Positions 32,454-42,950 of a stretch of DNA of 64,000 bases are shown piece by piece. Made by a program: the position numbers and the translations under genes. Numbering within the stretch: the first letter of the stretch is position 1; each line of letters begins with the position of its first letter. The notes under the pieces were generated by a model. It was not told the DNA's origin. It was given only the letters and a program-made list of their open reading frames with translations, and made no database searches. This DNA comes from Oidiodendron maius Zn. Its lineage: Eukaryota > Ascomycota > Leotiomycetes > Myxotrichaceae. The stretch lies in assembly GCA_000827325.1 (NCBI GenBank), contig KN832891.1:124001-188000 (forward strand). Direction: 5' to 3'.

Positions 32454-35403
32454 TCAGGCGAATGCCAGTCCTCCAAACACGCCTGTCGCATTAGCGAACC
32501 CTGCAAGTGACGAGACGAGGATGCCAGCATCAGAAGTTTGTTCTCTGGAAGCTAAAGCTACCGCCAAACCGATTTGGGTCCACTGCTTCCCATCGGAGGA
32601 GTAGTATCCACTGAACTGAGTTCCATTGACAACGAGACGAACCCAGAGTGGTGCTTTCACGCCGCTCACCGTCGACTGCGTGTCAAGCCTCCCATCGCCG
32701 CTGACGTCCCACGAGAAGGTGACCCCGCTGGCCGGTGTCACAAACACACCAGCGTAGCCCGTGGAGACAATAGCGTCATAATTGCCATTAGATGCCAGGC
32801 TATTCCGAACGACCACACCGGCCTTCGTCCCTGAGCTCGCAGCGTCAAGGGAGAGCACCTGGCTAGTCACAGACCCGCTCTCTGCGATCGAGCTTGACTT
32901 GTAGATGGCAGTCCAGTCATCGTACGGCGAAAAAACATCTCGGCCACCGCTGCGGATTGAAAAAAGTGTGTTGCCGTTTTGGCTGCAGACCTCCCCAGCG
33001 CTGGTCCCTGGCCAAGTTGCCGATGTTGAGAGGCTGGACGGGAGAGCCTGCATTCCTGGAACGGTTCCAGCTGCAGAGATTGTCTCGCTCTTACCATTTC
33101 GGGGATTTGTGTACTTTGCGGTCACCGATACAGTAGGAGGGCCAGTACAAGCTTTACTAGGGCTAGAAGCTTCGAGCTCCCACTTTACGGCGGCAGCACC
33201 GTTGGCTGGAATTGACCGCGGGACCTGGCCTGTTGATGTGAGCTTGTACTTGGCGGCACCGGTAACAACTTGGTTGAAGGAGACGTGTGTAAAGTCTACA
33301 TCATCAAAATTAGACAACGTGGCTGTGACCTGTACCCGTCCGCCAGAAAGAGACGAGAATGTCAGGCTGAGGTATGAATCAGGAGTCTCTGGATTGCTGA
33401 CGGGACGTGAGCCACGCCGGCCGGGGAGAACACCAGCACGGTACGCAACTCGCTGGCCTTCCTCACCTGTCACGGCTAGAGTTGGGACATTGAGGTTATC
33501 GATAAAGGTATCATTGAAGTTGCCAGTTTTATTCGGGAAGTCGACCTCGTCTCCAGCGACATGGCCAAAGTTATTCTCAAGCGTATTGTTGGCGTTGTTA
33601 ACACCGCAGGTAGGACAACCCTGGTTAGGGGCGTACCAATTACCGTTGGAAAGGTAATCGTTATTTGTTATGATGTAGGAGTTGGAGCCTTCATCAGTAT
33701 ACATGCCATACCAGCTTGAGTTGAGCGCATAATTGTTGGAGAAGTGGGTGTCAGGACTCTTGGAAAGAGAATACGTGGCACCCAGATCTGTGTGAGACAG
33801 ACCGTATGCGTTAATTAGATTGCCATGAATAAGATTGTTCATCGACGTGGTAGGTGTTTCATAGAGCGGTTGGTAGTTGTACAACCCACGATTGATGTAT
33901 GTTAGACTGCCACCGGCATCGTTCGAACCCCAGCCATACCCGTGGCAGATGCCCGAATATGGAACGTAAAAGATATCGTTCTGGCTGATCTCGGAATATT
34001 GAACGTACGATACGAAGATGGAAACGGTGGAGCTGAAGAGAGATGACACGTTGTAGAATATGTTTCCTGTAAGGATAATCCCGGAGTTGATCATGCGAGG
34101 GTCGCTCGGGTGGTGAGCATTTGCTTGAACTCCTCCGGCCGTGATAGAGTTGCCCATGACCTGAGTGAAATAACCATCTGCCACTGAGACGTTGTGTGCT
34201 CCCAAGCCAAGATCGGAGATGTATGCGTTATTATCGTTACCAATACCAAACCCACCGGAGCCAAGCTGTGTGTAACTCCCACCAGTAAATGAGATTCGTT
34301 CCGCAGCGCTGATCTGGATAGCGCTAGGCATTTGCCACCAAAATGGGCGAGCGGCCTCAAATTGAGGATAAGTAATATTCTCACCAATAAAGCCTCCGGT
34401 TTGTTGGTCAACGTAGCCGTACCCTTCACTTGGCCTCAACCATGTGGTATGTTGCTACATCAATTAGCAACCAATTTCATGAGGAGAGTTTTGGGTGTTG
34501 ACTGACGAAGTTCAATCCCTCGAAAGCTAGGTCGTGCGCAGGCTCAGCATAGGTGCCGCCAATAGTGACCAGCACCTCAAGCAGCCCAAGATGGGTTTTT
34601 ACGGTAGCCATGTTCTGTCCGGCCAGTGGCATATAGTAGATGGTTCCGGCGTCGCCGTCTAAATAGTACTCTCCGCCTTCAGCGAGCAACGGCAGTGCGT
34701 TCTGCACCCAGACGCCAAAGTCGGCGTTGGGATCAGGGATAGTATCGTAGCCGATAATGTTATTTCTCCACGAGTATTGTGTCATGATAAGTTCGCGGTC
34801 TCCTACGGCCTCTATTGGCGCATAGCGATCGGTGAAAGAGCTGATAAAACGAACTTCAGCACCTGCGATGCCTGGTGTTGTCATGAGCCAATCATACTCA
34901 GATGAGGTCCAGACCATCGAGGTATTGGTATACTGGAAATCAGTACGCTTGACCATGCGTCGGGCATAGTTTGAAGCCCAGCCATTGACATATAGATTGC
35001 GGGACTTCAGACCCTTGGGAACATCTGCCGCGTAGAGGCTGGTGCTCGCATTGACTAACTTCCAATTGGTAACCTCAATTCCCCCAGACAGGATAGCATT
35101 TGATCCAGTAGCTTTCCAGTTTACTGTGTGGCCATTCTGACCTGAGTCAACACTGGTGAAGTTGAGTGGGGACTTCAGCTGATAGAGGCCGTCGGCAATA
35201 TGAACCGTGATGTCTTCTCTCATCCCTGCCGTGACTTTGCGGACGGCCTTCTGAGCAGATGCCAAGTCATGAAAGGTATTCTGTGATGATGAAGCGTCAT
35301 TGCTCACTGCGCTAGATGTTGGCACAACATAGAAGTCCAATGCAAGAACTTGCGGACTGAACGCTGCGCAGACCAGAGCGGCTGGTAGCAAAAACTGCTT
35401 CAT
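32454..35403 (-). CDS. Secreted beta-helix glycosidase-like protein (GH141-type)
   Basis: A large secreted protein of 965 residues, exons 35403-34507 and 34454-32454 (52-bp intron; splicing gives GLNFQHTTWLRPSEGYGY). Signal peptide MKQFLLPAALVCAAFSPQVLA. Residues 24-110 (DFYVVPTSSAVSNDASSSQ..., ITVHIADGLYQLKSPLNF) are the usual N-terminus of right-handed parallel beta-helix enzymes of the GH141 kind, whose characterised members act on fucosylated pectin or xylan. The helix runs to about residue 640. It is followed by a NEW3-like beta-sandwich (VTATLSNFDDVDFTHVSFN) and a C-terminal lectin-like domain (SGYYSSDGKQWTQIG). The frame is open throughout. Family assignment is by fold and start motif only; a pectate-lyase-like function is an alternative. 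Confidence 0.75.
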
Positions 35404-35510
35404 GGTTGCTACCTAAGGTCAATTAAAAGAGCAAAAGCAGACGCCAGCCTTGAGGAATAGAAGCTGTCTTGAAGTGATGAAGAGGAATCGAGAAGGGTTG
35501 TCATAACTCC

Positions 35511-35517
35511 TTTTATA
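35511..35517 (-). promoter_or_regulatory. TATA box of the beta-helix gene
   Basis: TATAAAA on the minus strand, 108 bp upstream of the ATG at 35403. Confidence 0.5.
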
Positions 35518-36366
35518 TTGATCTCTAGCAGAGCCAAAATGAAGCGTGGAGTTCACAATCTGTCAATCTTACCTACTATGGAGGATTCGTAGCGATATCT
35601 TCACCCCTCGAGAATCTGGTGGCGAGCTGTGCGCATCTGCATAGTTTGAATCCCCCCCCGCGGGGAGCTACCAATCCCATCCCCTTCTAGATCAGGCCCG
35701 TTATGCATATGTACATGCCATCCATCAAATACACGGCAGCGAAAAGCATCTAACCGGGGCGGTGGACACTGTCAGGCTGTCAGCAGCACACGCGTTTTAA
35801 CCGGCCTGGGAGGGATGACTTGGGGAGATCGCGGGGTATATTACCCGTCGGGTTTATCTTTCAAAGCAGCGACGGATGTTACACTCACTGTTTCCTGTGC
35901 TAAAAATCGCGGAATTTGGAGAATAGGAGACAGGGTGATGGATACGCCATGTAGCAGCAGTGCAGCGTGGAGCCTCAAGAACTCAGAAATCTTCAATTCT
36001 GTACTAACATACTATACTTCACACAGGAAAGCTTGCATAAATTTATAAGAGCAGTCTTCTCCAAGATGCTGCAGACTTGCTTTATATCGTAAATTCTAAG
36101 TCTAACTCTTCGTATCTCAGTCGAGCATAATTTGTTGACACATTAATAACATTTACGAAGATCCAACCCGGGAAACACCTCTCATCGATGTTGGCGTGAA
36201 TAAGAGGTTGGTAAAAATTGACAATAGCATCTATGGAGGGTTTCTAGAGTGAGGTACATTTTCTAATTCAAAATACGAATTTTATTTGTTTCCTCCCCCT
36301 CAAGAGAGCCGGCGCAAGTCACAGCACGGCTTTGTCCATGCAGAAACTCGCGCTCCCCTTTTCCTG
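35518..36366. other. Intergenic, divergent region
   Basis: Upstream sequence of the beta-helix gene and of the dead GH51 gene. A 77-codon ORF at 35815-36048 has no recognisable motif. Confidence 0.45.
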
Positions 36367-37904
36367 TTCAAAATTTTCACGTTCCACCAACAATAATTTC
36401 ATGCCAAACTGCTTCAGAGACTGACATTTCCAAGCATATGGGCCGGTGTATCTGCGGCGGCATTTATGATCCGAGGAGCACTCTCTCCAACTCCGATGAC
36501 CCCTGTCTCGATGTCCTCGAAGCGTTAGGAGAACTGATCTGTTCCGTAATGAGGTATCCCGGTGGTAATTGTGTTGCGACATACCACTGGATCAATGGAG
36601 TCGGGCAAAGGACCAGCAGCCTTTATGTCCAGAGCTGGCATGGCTTTGGCATAGAAACTAACCAGTTTGGGACAGACGAGTCTATAACATGGCTGAACTA
36701 ACTGGGGCAAATTGGGCAATTGGTAGAACCATATATTGCGTTGAATTTTGGAACGGGAACCTTAGATGAGGCGTTGGCATGGGTAGAGTATTGTGATGCG
36801 AAAGGAAACGCCTTTTATGTGAATTTGAGATGGAAGCACGGCTGAGAGGAGCTGTATGGCGTTTAATACTGGGCATTGGGAAATGAGGTAGGCCAATTGC
36901 TTTCGAACCTATAAACCAAGTAGTAAGAATTGACTTTGATGAGTACACATGTGGGCCCCGTGGCAAGTTAGCCAGATGACCGAGGAAGACTACGCCAAAC
37001 GAGCTAAACAACGGGCAAGGCTCTCAAAATCCTCGATCCAACACCGATTTGAATTCTTTGTGGTGAGACTGCAGTTACATCTTGGGATCACTATGTATTA
37101 AAGGAATGCATTCAATATGTCCACGCCTATACGACATATGACAACCATCTCAAAAAAACCATTGCTCCCCGCTCAGCAGAACGGGCCATAGAAATCACAG
37201 CCGGCCTTATTGACCTTGCAATAATAGAGGCAAAAGTGCCTAGCTCAGTACCAAGAATACATCCATCTCCTTTAGCGATCCTTGTTACATCACTTACTTC
37301 TGGAGACCACGATCTGTTTTGATGAATGGAATGTCTAGGATATAGTCCGTGTCTCGGGCGAGCTAGGAGCAGAAGAGTGCTACACACTGTCTGACTGCTT
37401 CGCCATTGCAGCCTTCCTCAACGTCTTCGTCATAACATTAGAATGGCGAACATTGCCCAATATGTAAACGTCATTTCCCCTTTAATAACGACAAAAGATA
37501 AAATTTTTGAGCAATCAACTTAGTGCCAATTACTGCTGTTTAGCAATTATATGCGTAGAGAGATTATTGCAACGAATTTGCGATGTGAAAGTTACCAAGG
37601 TGAAACAGAGCCAGACCAGCTTCAGGGACAGGTATCAGACAGTAGAGGAGCGCTAATGCTTGATTGTATTCCTATTTTGGATAAGAGCTGGTTGAGTTTG
37701 GTAGTAGTGACATTGGAGAGGACGAAGATGTAGGGGCCGAAGTCACTGGAATAAATGGTGAGGTTCAGGTCTTTACTGTCACAGGCAAGAGTATAAAAGC
37801 TCAGAGCGAACAGGTAGGAATGGTAGAGGCTAAATGGGACGGAAAAGGGGAAGTATAGCTTCGGTAAACATTCTATGGTCATGCTACGATGGAAGACCAG
37901 GTAG
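36367..37904 (+). pseudogene. Intracellular-type GH51 alpha-L-arabinofuranosidase, dead
   Basis: Sequence typical of a full-length GH51 without signal peptide can be followed through all three plus frames. It runs NFHVPPTI (36370s), HMGRCICGGIYDPRSTLS, VMRYPGGNCVATYHWINGVG, IETNQFGTDESITWL, PYIALNFGTGTLDEALAWVE, YWALGNE (acid/base Glu), MTEEDYAKRAKQ. Later come ALSDCFAIAAFLNVF-like sequence near 37390, YMRREIIATNLRC near 37555, and an end MVMLRW-like at 37881-37904. Several frame changes and stops break it and no continuous frame exceeds 90 codons. It is a different subfamily from the secreted GH51 at 13.9 kb. Confidence 0.8.
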
Positions 37905-38264
37905 TTTATCGCTGTACTATACTAGACTTCTTGGTCACATTTTTTGTAGTAGCCTTTAAGAATCGCGTTGATTCGCAAGAGGTTTGCTTCCCTACTAGGC
38001 ATACCAGCATAGCCGCTTCACCGCGCACGTACTAACGATCAGCCTCTGATCGGAACCCCCATCCTTGCCGTACATTAGTTATTAGCCTGAATACCTTTTC
38101 CCACTACAGTATTCCGGAATGATTTAAACTCGTCAGTGGAGTACGCTGTAGTCTGTGGAGTGTGGACCAGCCCTGAGCTAATTGACCTCATTATCCTCAG
38201 CACCGGCTAAAGTAAAGCCCCCTACGGCGTCCGGCGATCATTCTCGACAGCAGTGATATAAGTA
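37905..38264. other. Intergenic
   Basis: No gene recognised; it separates the dead GH51 from the fragment at 38265. Confidence 0.4.
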
Positions 38265-38558
38265 TTGTCAACGGATTTTAACTTTCGAACTAATTATGCT
38301 CAAAAATTGTTTGAACCCCTGTTCCAAGCACAAAGTCGCGCTGAAACAAGATCCGGGATTAGATTCAGCATACCGAACAAAGAATATCGCGCTACTTATT
38401 CAAATGATCGGGATTCATCTGCTGAATGGAAGCTCGCCGGAACAGTGGATACAGCTGATGTGACTAACCTCGACTTCACCGGGCCTGTAAATGGCCTCTT
38501 TGCTCTTAGTGAGAGAAAGGCATTTAATATTGAGTTCCGAGATTTGGTCATCGATTAA
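38265..38558 (+). pseudogene. C-terminal beta-sandwich fragment, CAZyme-like
   Basis: 97 codons reading FNFRTNYAQKLFEPLFQAQS, then NKEYRATYSNDRDSSAEWKL, AGTVDTADVTNLDFTGPVNG and LFALSERKAFNIEFRDLVID-stop. The pattern tyS-x-D-x-x-x-W-x-x-x-G-T-V followed by G-P-V-x-G-L-F-A matches concanavalin-like sandwich modules (GH43_C2/DUF1349 type) at the C-terminus of some glycosidases. No catalytic domain precedes it, so it is a remnant. Modest certainty. Confidence 0.4.
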
Positions 38559-40903
38559 GTACATAAGTAGATTCATCGACGTGCCACGTTAGTTCAGGGC
38601 TCAGGCAGTTGCCAGTTATGATCAATTCATTACAAGTAGTAAAGGGATGAACAAACTTGCGCAACAGGCGCTGGAATTGGATTGACTGAAATTTGGACGA
38701 GTAGACGAAACGACATGTAAGGGTGGTCAGTAAGTGAGATCCAGGAGTTATGTAGATAGCAGAGGTGAAAACCTTGTTCTAACAGAAAAAGTTGAGATGT
38801 AGCAGTGTACTGCCAGTCTTTTTTCAAGGACAGCGTCATGGTCACCAACTTATGATCAATTTATGAGCTGTTGGTATTTTAAGCAATTTACAGAATATGT
38901 AGTATTGATTCAAAGTCGCTTAGAGAGAAAGCATGTAAAACGACTTTTAATCTTGGTACATATTTCTCTCATAACAACATAGGTACAAAGTGCCTTCCAT
39001 AGCTCGTCCCCCTCTCCCTCTTTGAATGAGGAAAGTGGTCCGACGTAACCTGCTATCTCTCATTCCTTTCCAGCAAACTCGTCGTGCACAATTTCAGGGT
39101 AGATGCTCTGGAATGTAATGCTAACCTATTTACTGGCTTTTATCTAGCAACGTAGACAGTTCTCCAGACTCAGTAAACCCCACAGTCTATCATTCTACAC
39201 TCCGCACTTGGCATCTCCCCGCGACAAGCTATCTTCTCTCTAAAGGCGGCAGGTACGGCCCTAGTACTTAGGGTAAATAGGCTAGGCAAATTGTGCGCAT
39301 CAGTGCCAAAGTCGTGTACATGCGTAATACTCCGGAGTAGTCAACTACGTGGTGCGTAGTAAATCCGCGAGCCCCTCCCAAATATCGCCGGCTAGGTATG
39401 CCGGAGATGGTAATGTCCCATTGGGGCGCTTGATTCATATAAACGCCTCATCTACGTAGCACTGGAGGGCATGGCTGGGATTTAGGCTAATTGAACTCCA
39501 TCTAATCATTCCCTTCTATTGTATCGTTGGGTATGTCTGCCTTGTTAAAAGGCTTTATGCCCTCCCATGGCAAGCAACGCTTCCCGCCTGTCCCTACTAC
39601 GTCCTACAGAACTTCGCATGATGTAAGGGCAGAGGCTGTTAGAGCAGACTCCTACTCTGGAAGACTGCCTCCTGTCTTTGCGGTCATCGATGCATGCACT
39701 CGACGCTGTAAGATCTTATCATGACACGGGGTCCACATATATGATGTTACCGTAGTACGTGACCTGGCCTTCCGCCAGCAGAACGCCTTTCCTGCACAGT
39801 ACCTACGTACTGTGTATACTTTGTACTACATGCCACTGCATATAAGTCGGTGATTTCTCAAGTATTCCCGGATACTATTGAAGAGCGACAATATTTTACT
39901 CTGGCGGGGCTGTGCCAGTACTGGGGGTCTCGAATACCCGTCCCAGAACCTCAAACAACCACTATTCGCACAACTATGTGCTCTAGACAGTATAGTTCAG
40001 TAGTACTATACGTAGTAGAGGGAAGAATAATACAGCCTACCACGCATGTAGGACACACAGTACGTACCACGTAGTACCCACACTCGACACGTTTGCCTAA
40101 CTCAAATGGTATCCAAATCAAGCCAATACCTATATCTAACCTCCAGCAATGCGTCGTACCAGGGTACCGTATATCTCCGCTTTAGCACCATCCAGTACAG
40201 TATCATCCCTCGGGTGATAGGCATAATTTTGTTCGCTCGGAAAATAGGACAAAAATAGTAAGCTGTGTGTCAGCTAGTCTCCTGATCCGAGCCCCTATAG
40301 GACGACAGATCCCGCCCATGGGTGATTCTAGGCCACTCAAACCTCGCGTGATCTGACAATTCCGAACTTGAGCTTGGATCCCTGGCGTGAGAAGAGTTGT
40401 GAAGTACTGCTTCAGTATGTGCAGGCGAGGTAGCTCTATTGAAGTAAAATACTTAGCAAAACAATATTTGTGATTCTATATGAGAAAGGTGATGAGATGA
40501 TACTAGTTGAAAACGCTTTCGTGTAAGAGGGTACTGTATGTACCAAGATTCATGCCTTTAATTGTACTTTTCAATTGAAGTTCTAGTGTAAGTAGTGAAG
40601 GGATAGCCCCAATCGGCATAGCTGGAAATTAGCACCTTGTCTTACCTGTCATGGGGGCTCGGTCGGGTACTGCACAGTACGTGGTATTTTCCCCGTGGGG
40701 ATGCGACTCCTCGTACGGCTCCCAAGGGCTCCAAAGGAACGGATCGATTTCAAAGAGAGAGATTCTTCTTCGTGACGACTGTGTTATAAATACTGGCTCC
40801 CTGCCTCTACATATCACAATCAAGCGTCGTCCTCAAGTATCCGCTTACAACATTTTCGCTTTACTTGTAGCATAGGTTTGACTATCAATTAGGCTTTGTC
40901 ACC
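38559..40903. other. 2.3 kb intergenic region upstream of the transporter
   Basis: No supported gene. 39250-40100 is unusually rich in GTAC/TACGTA words, including the palindromic CACAGTACCTACGTACTGTG at about 39816-39836. A TATA box TATAAA lies at 40785-40790, 114 bp before the transporter ATG. Confidence 0.45.
40785..40790 (+). promoter_or_regulatory. TATA box of the sugar transporter gene
   Basis: GTTATAAATACTGG, 114 bp upstream of the ATG at 40904. Confidence 0.5.
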
Positions 40904-42615
40904 ATGAGCAATAAGGACAACGAGGGTTTCGCCGCCCACGACGAGAAGCAAGACCATGATGTCCCTGATGAAACGTACAACCAGCAGACGCTGGGCGAAG
41001 CTGGAGTCTGGAGAGCAACCTTGGCCGAAGCCCAGGCCGCTAACGCCCACGAACATTCGTTCACCGTTCGCGAGGCTTTAAGAGCCTATCCGTGGGCTGT
41101 TTTTTGGTCCTTTGCCGTCTCCATGGCTATCATCATGGAGGGTTACGATACAATCTTGGTCGGATCTCTATATGCTTATCCTACATTCGCTCAAAAGTTT
41201 GGGAAGTTCAGCCTAGCGACGAACAACTATCAGATTCCAGCAGCGTGGCAGAGTGCCATGGGAAGTGGGCCTCAGGCGGGTGCATTTATCGGGGCTATAG
41301 CGAATGGATTTTTTATTCAAAGATTCGGGTATAAACCAGCCTTTATGATAGGGCTGGTCTTGATGATCTCTTTCATCTTTATTTCATTCTTTGGTATGAC
41401 GATTCAGCTTCAAGCTGCAGCTCAGATTCTCTGTGGGTACGTGTTGCCTTCGATATCTAACTACCGGACATGAGAGCCTCTCTGACATGGCATTTCAGGG
41501 TTCCATGGGGAATTTTTGCAACCATCGGCTCTGCATATGCCTCAGAATTGTGCCCTCACGTTCTTCGACCTTATTTGACGTCATATGTCAATCTATGCTT
41601 TGCAACCGGCCAGTTTATAGGTGCTGGTGTCCTTCAGAGTTTGCTCACTCGAGGAGACCAATGGGCCTGGCGTATCCCCTTTGCTTTACAGTGGTTGTGG
41701 CCACCTTTTCTTGTATTGGCCGCAATCTTTATGCCCGAATCTCCATGGCATTTGGTCCGCAAGGGGAAATATATCGAGGCTGAGAAGTCTCTCTTGAGAC
41801 TGATGGCAGACCACGAAAAGCCCCATGCTCGGCCAGTCGTGGCTATGATGATACATACAAACAACATCGAGCAGGGCCTGACAGAAGGTACTTCATACCT
41901 GGATTGTTTCAAGGGAGATAATTTACGGAGAACGGAAATCGGCTGCCTCTCATTCCTTGGTCAAATAACCTGTGGTATCCAATTTGCATTTTCTGCGACA
42001 TATTTCTTCCAGCAGGCTGGTGTGAGCTCCAGCGCCTCGTACAAGCTGAATCTCGGAGGCACAGCAATCTCCTTCCTGGGTACAATCCTCTCATGGTTCC
42101 TGATGCGGAACTTCGGACGACGAACCTTGTATCTGACTGGATTTGTTCTCATGACCCTTTGGCTATTCCTCATCGGATGTTTGGATCTGTCACACCACCC
42201 ATCAGTCAAATGGGGCCAGGCTGCTCTATGTCTTATATGGCTTGCTACCTTCTCCCTTACCGTGGGGCCACTAGGCTGGGCAATCGCTCCCGAAGTCTCT
42301 TCAACCCGGCTACGGTCCAAATCAGTCGTCCTGGCCCGGAATTCGTACTATCTTGGTCAGACTGTTTCAACTGTTATCGAGCCATACATGATCAATCCGA
42401 CTGCAGGAAACTGGCGGGGCAAGACTGGATATTTCTGGTGCGGAACCGCTCTAGTAACAGTTGTATGGGCTTTCTTTCGTCTGCCGGAAACCAAGGGGCG
42501 AACTTATGAAGAACTCGATCTCATGTTTGCCGCCAAGATCCCCACCTTGAAGTTCAAGAACTATCGCGTCGATGCGTATTCAGAAGACGCGACTAACCAG
42601 GTCAAGGAACTTTAA
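40904..42615 (+). CDS. MFS sugar (alpha-glucoside/galactoside-type) transporter
   Basis: Plasma-membrane proton-coupled sugar permease of 549 residues. Exons 40904-41436 and 41499-42615 with a 62-bp intron (GTACGT...ATTTCAG) keep phase. It has a hydrophilic N-terminus of about 60 residues and then twelve predicted membrane segments. Sugar-porter signatures are EGYDTILVGSLYAYPTFAQK in TM1, RFGYKPAFM after TM2, PESPWHLVRKGK before the central loop, NFGRRTLYLTG, and PETKGRTYEELDLMF after TM12. Overall it resembles the fungal maltose/alpha-glucoside permease branch. It faces the GH36 alpha-galactosidase gene tail to tail across 335 bp, so an alpha-galactoside such as melibiose or raffinose is a reasonable substrate guess. 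Confidence 0.9.
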
Positions 42616-42950
42616 GGAGGACATACTTGGGCAACTGCTAATTACTGTCATGTATATTCTCCACATTCATTCAGATGACTTCGAGTTTAACTGAGTTAAG
42701 ATGATTAGGTAGCAAATGAAATCTAATATCTTCAGTTGAATCAAAGTGATCAATTGCAAACAACATGTGCATGCCGGGATACCTAAAGTTCCGCTCCACG
42801 CCATTCAAACAACTGGTTTATTATAAATCTATCATCTATGATGTGGCGTAGCTGGTGTTCTTGCCACGGATTGAATGGACCTACTATTCTAGATATCTGA
42901 TATAAACTCTCAAGCCTGATCGAAGAATTACTTTCGAATTATTTTCCTTC
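42616..42950. other. Convergent spacer
   Basis: Shared 3' region of the transporter and GH36 genes. Presumably carries both polyadenylation regions. Confidence 0.5.
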
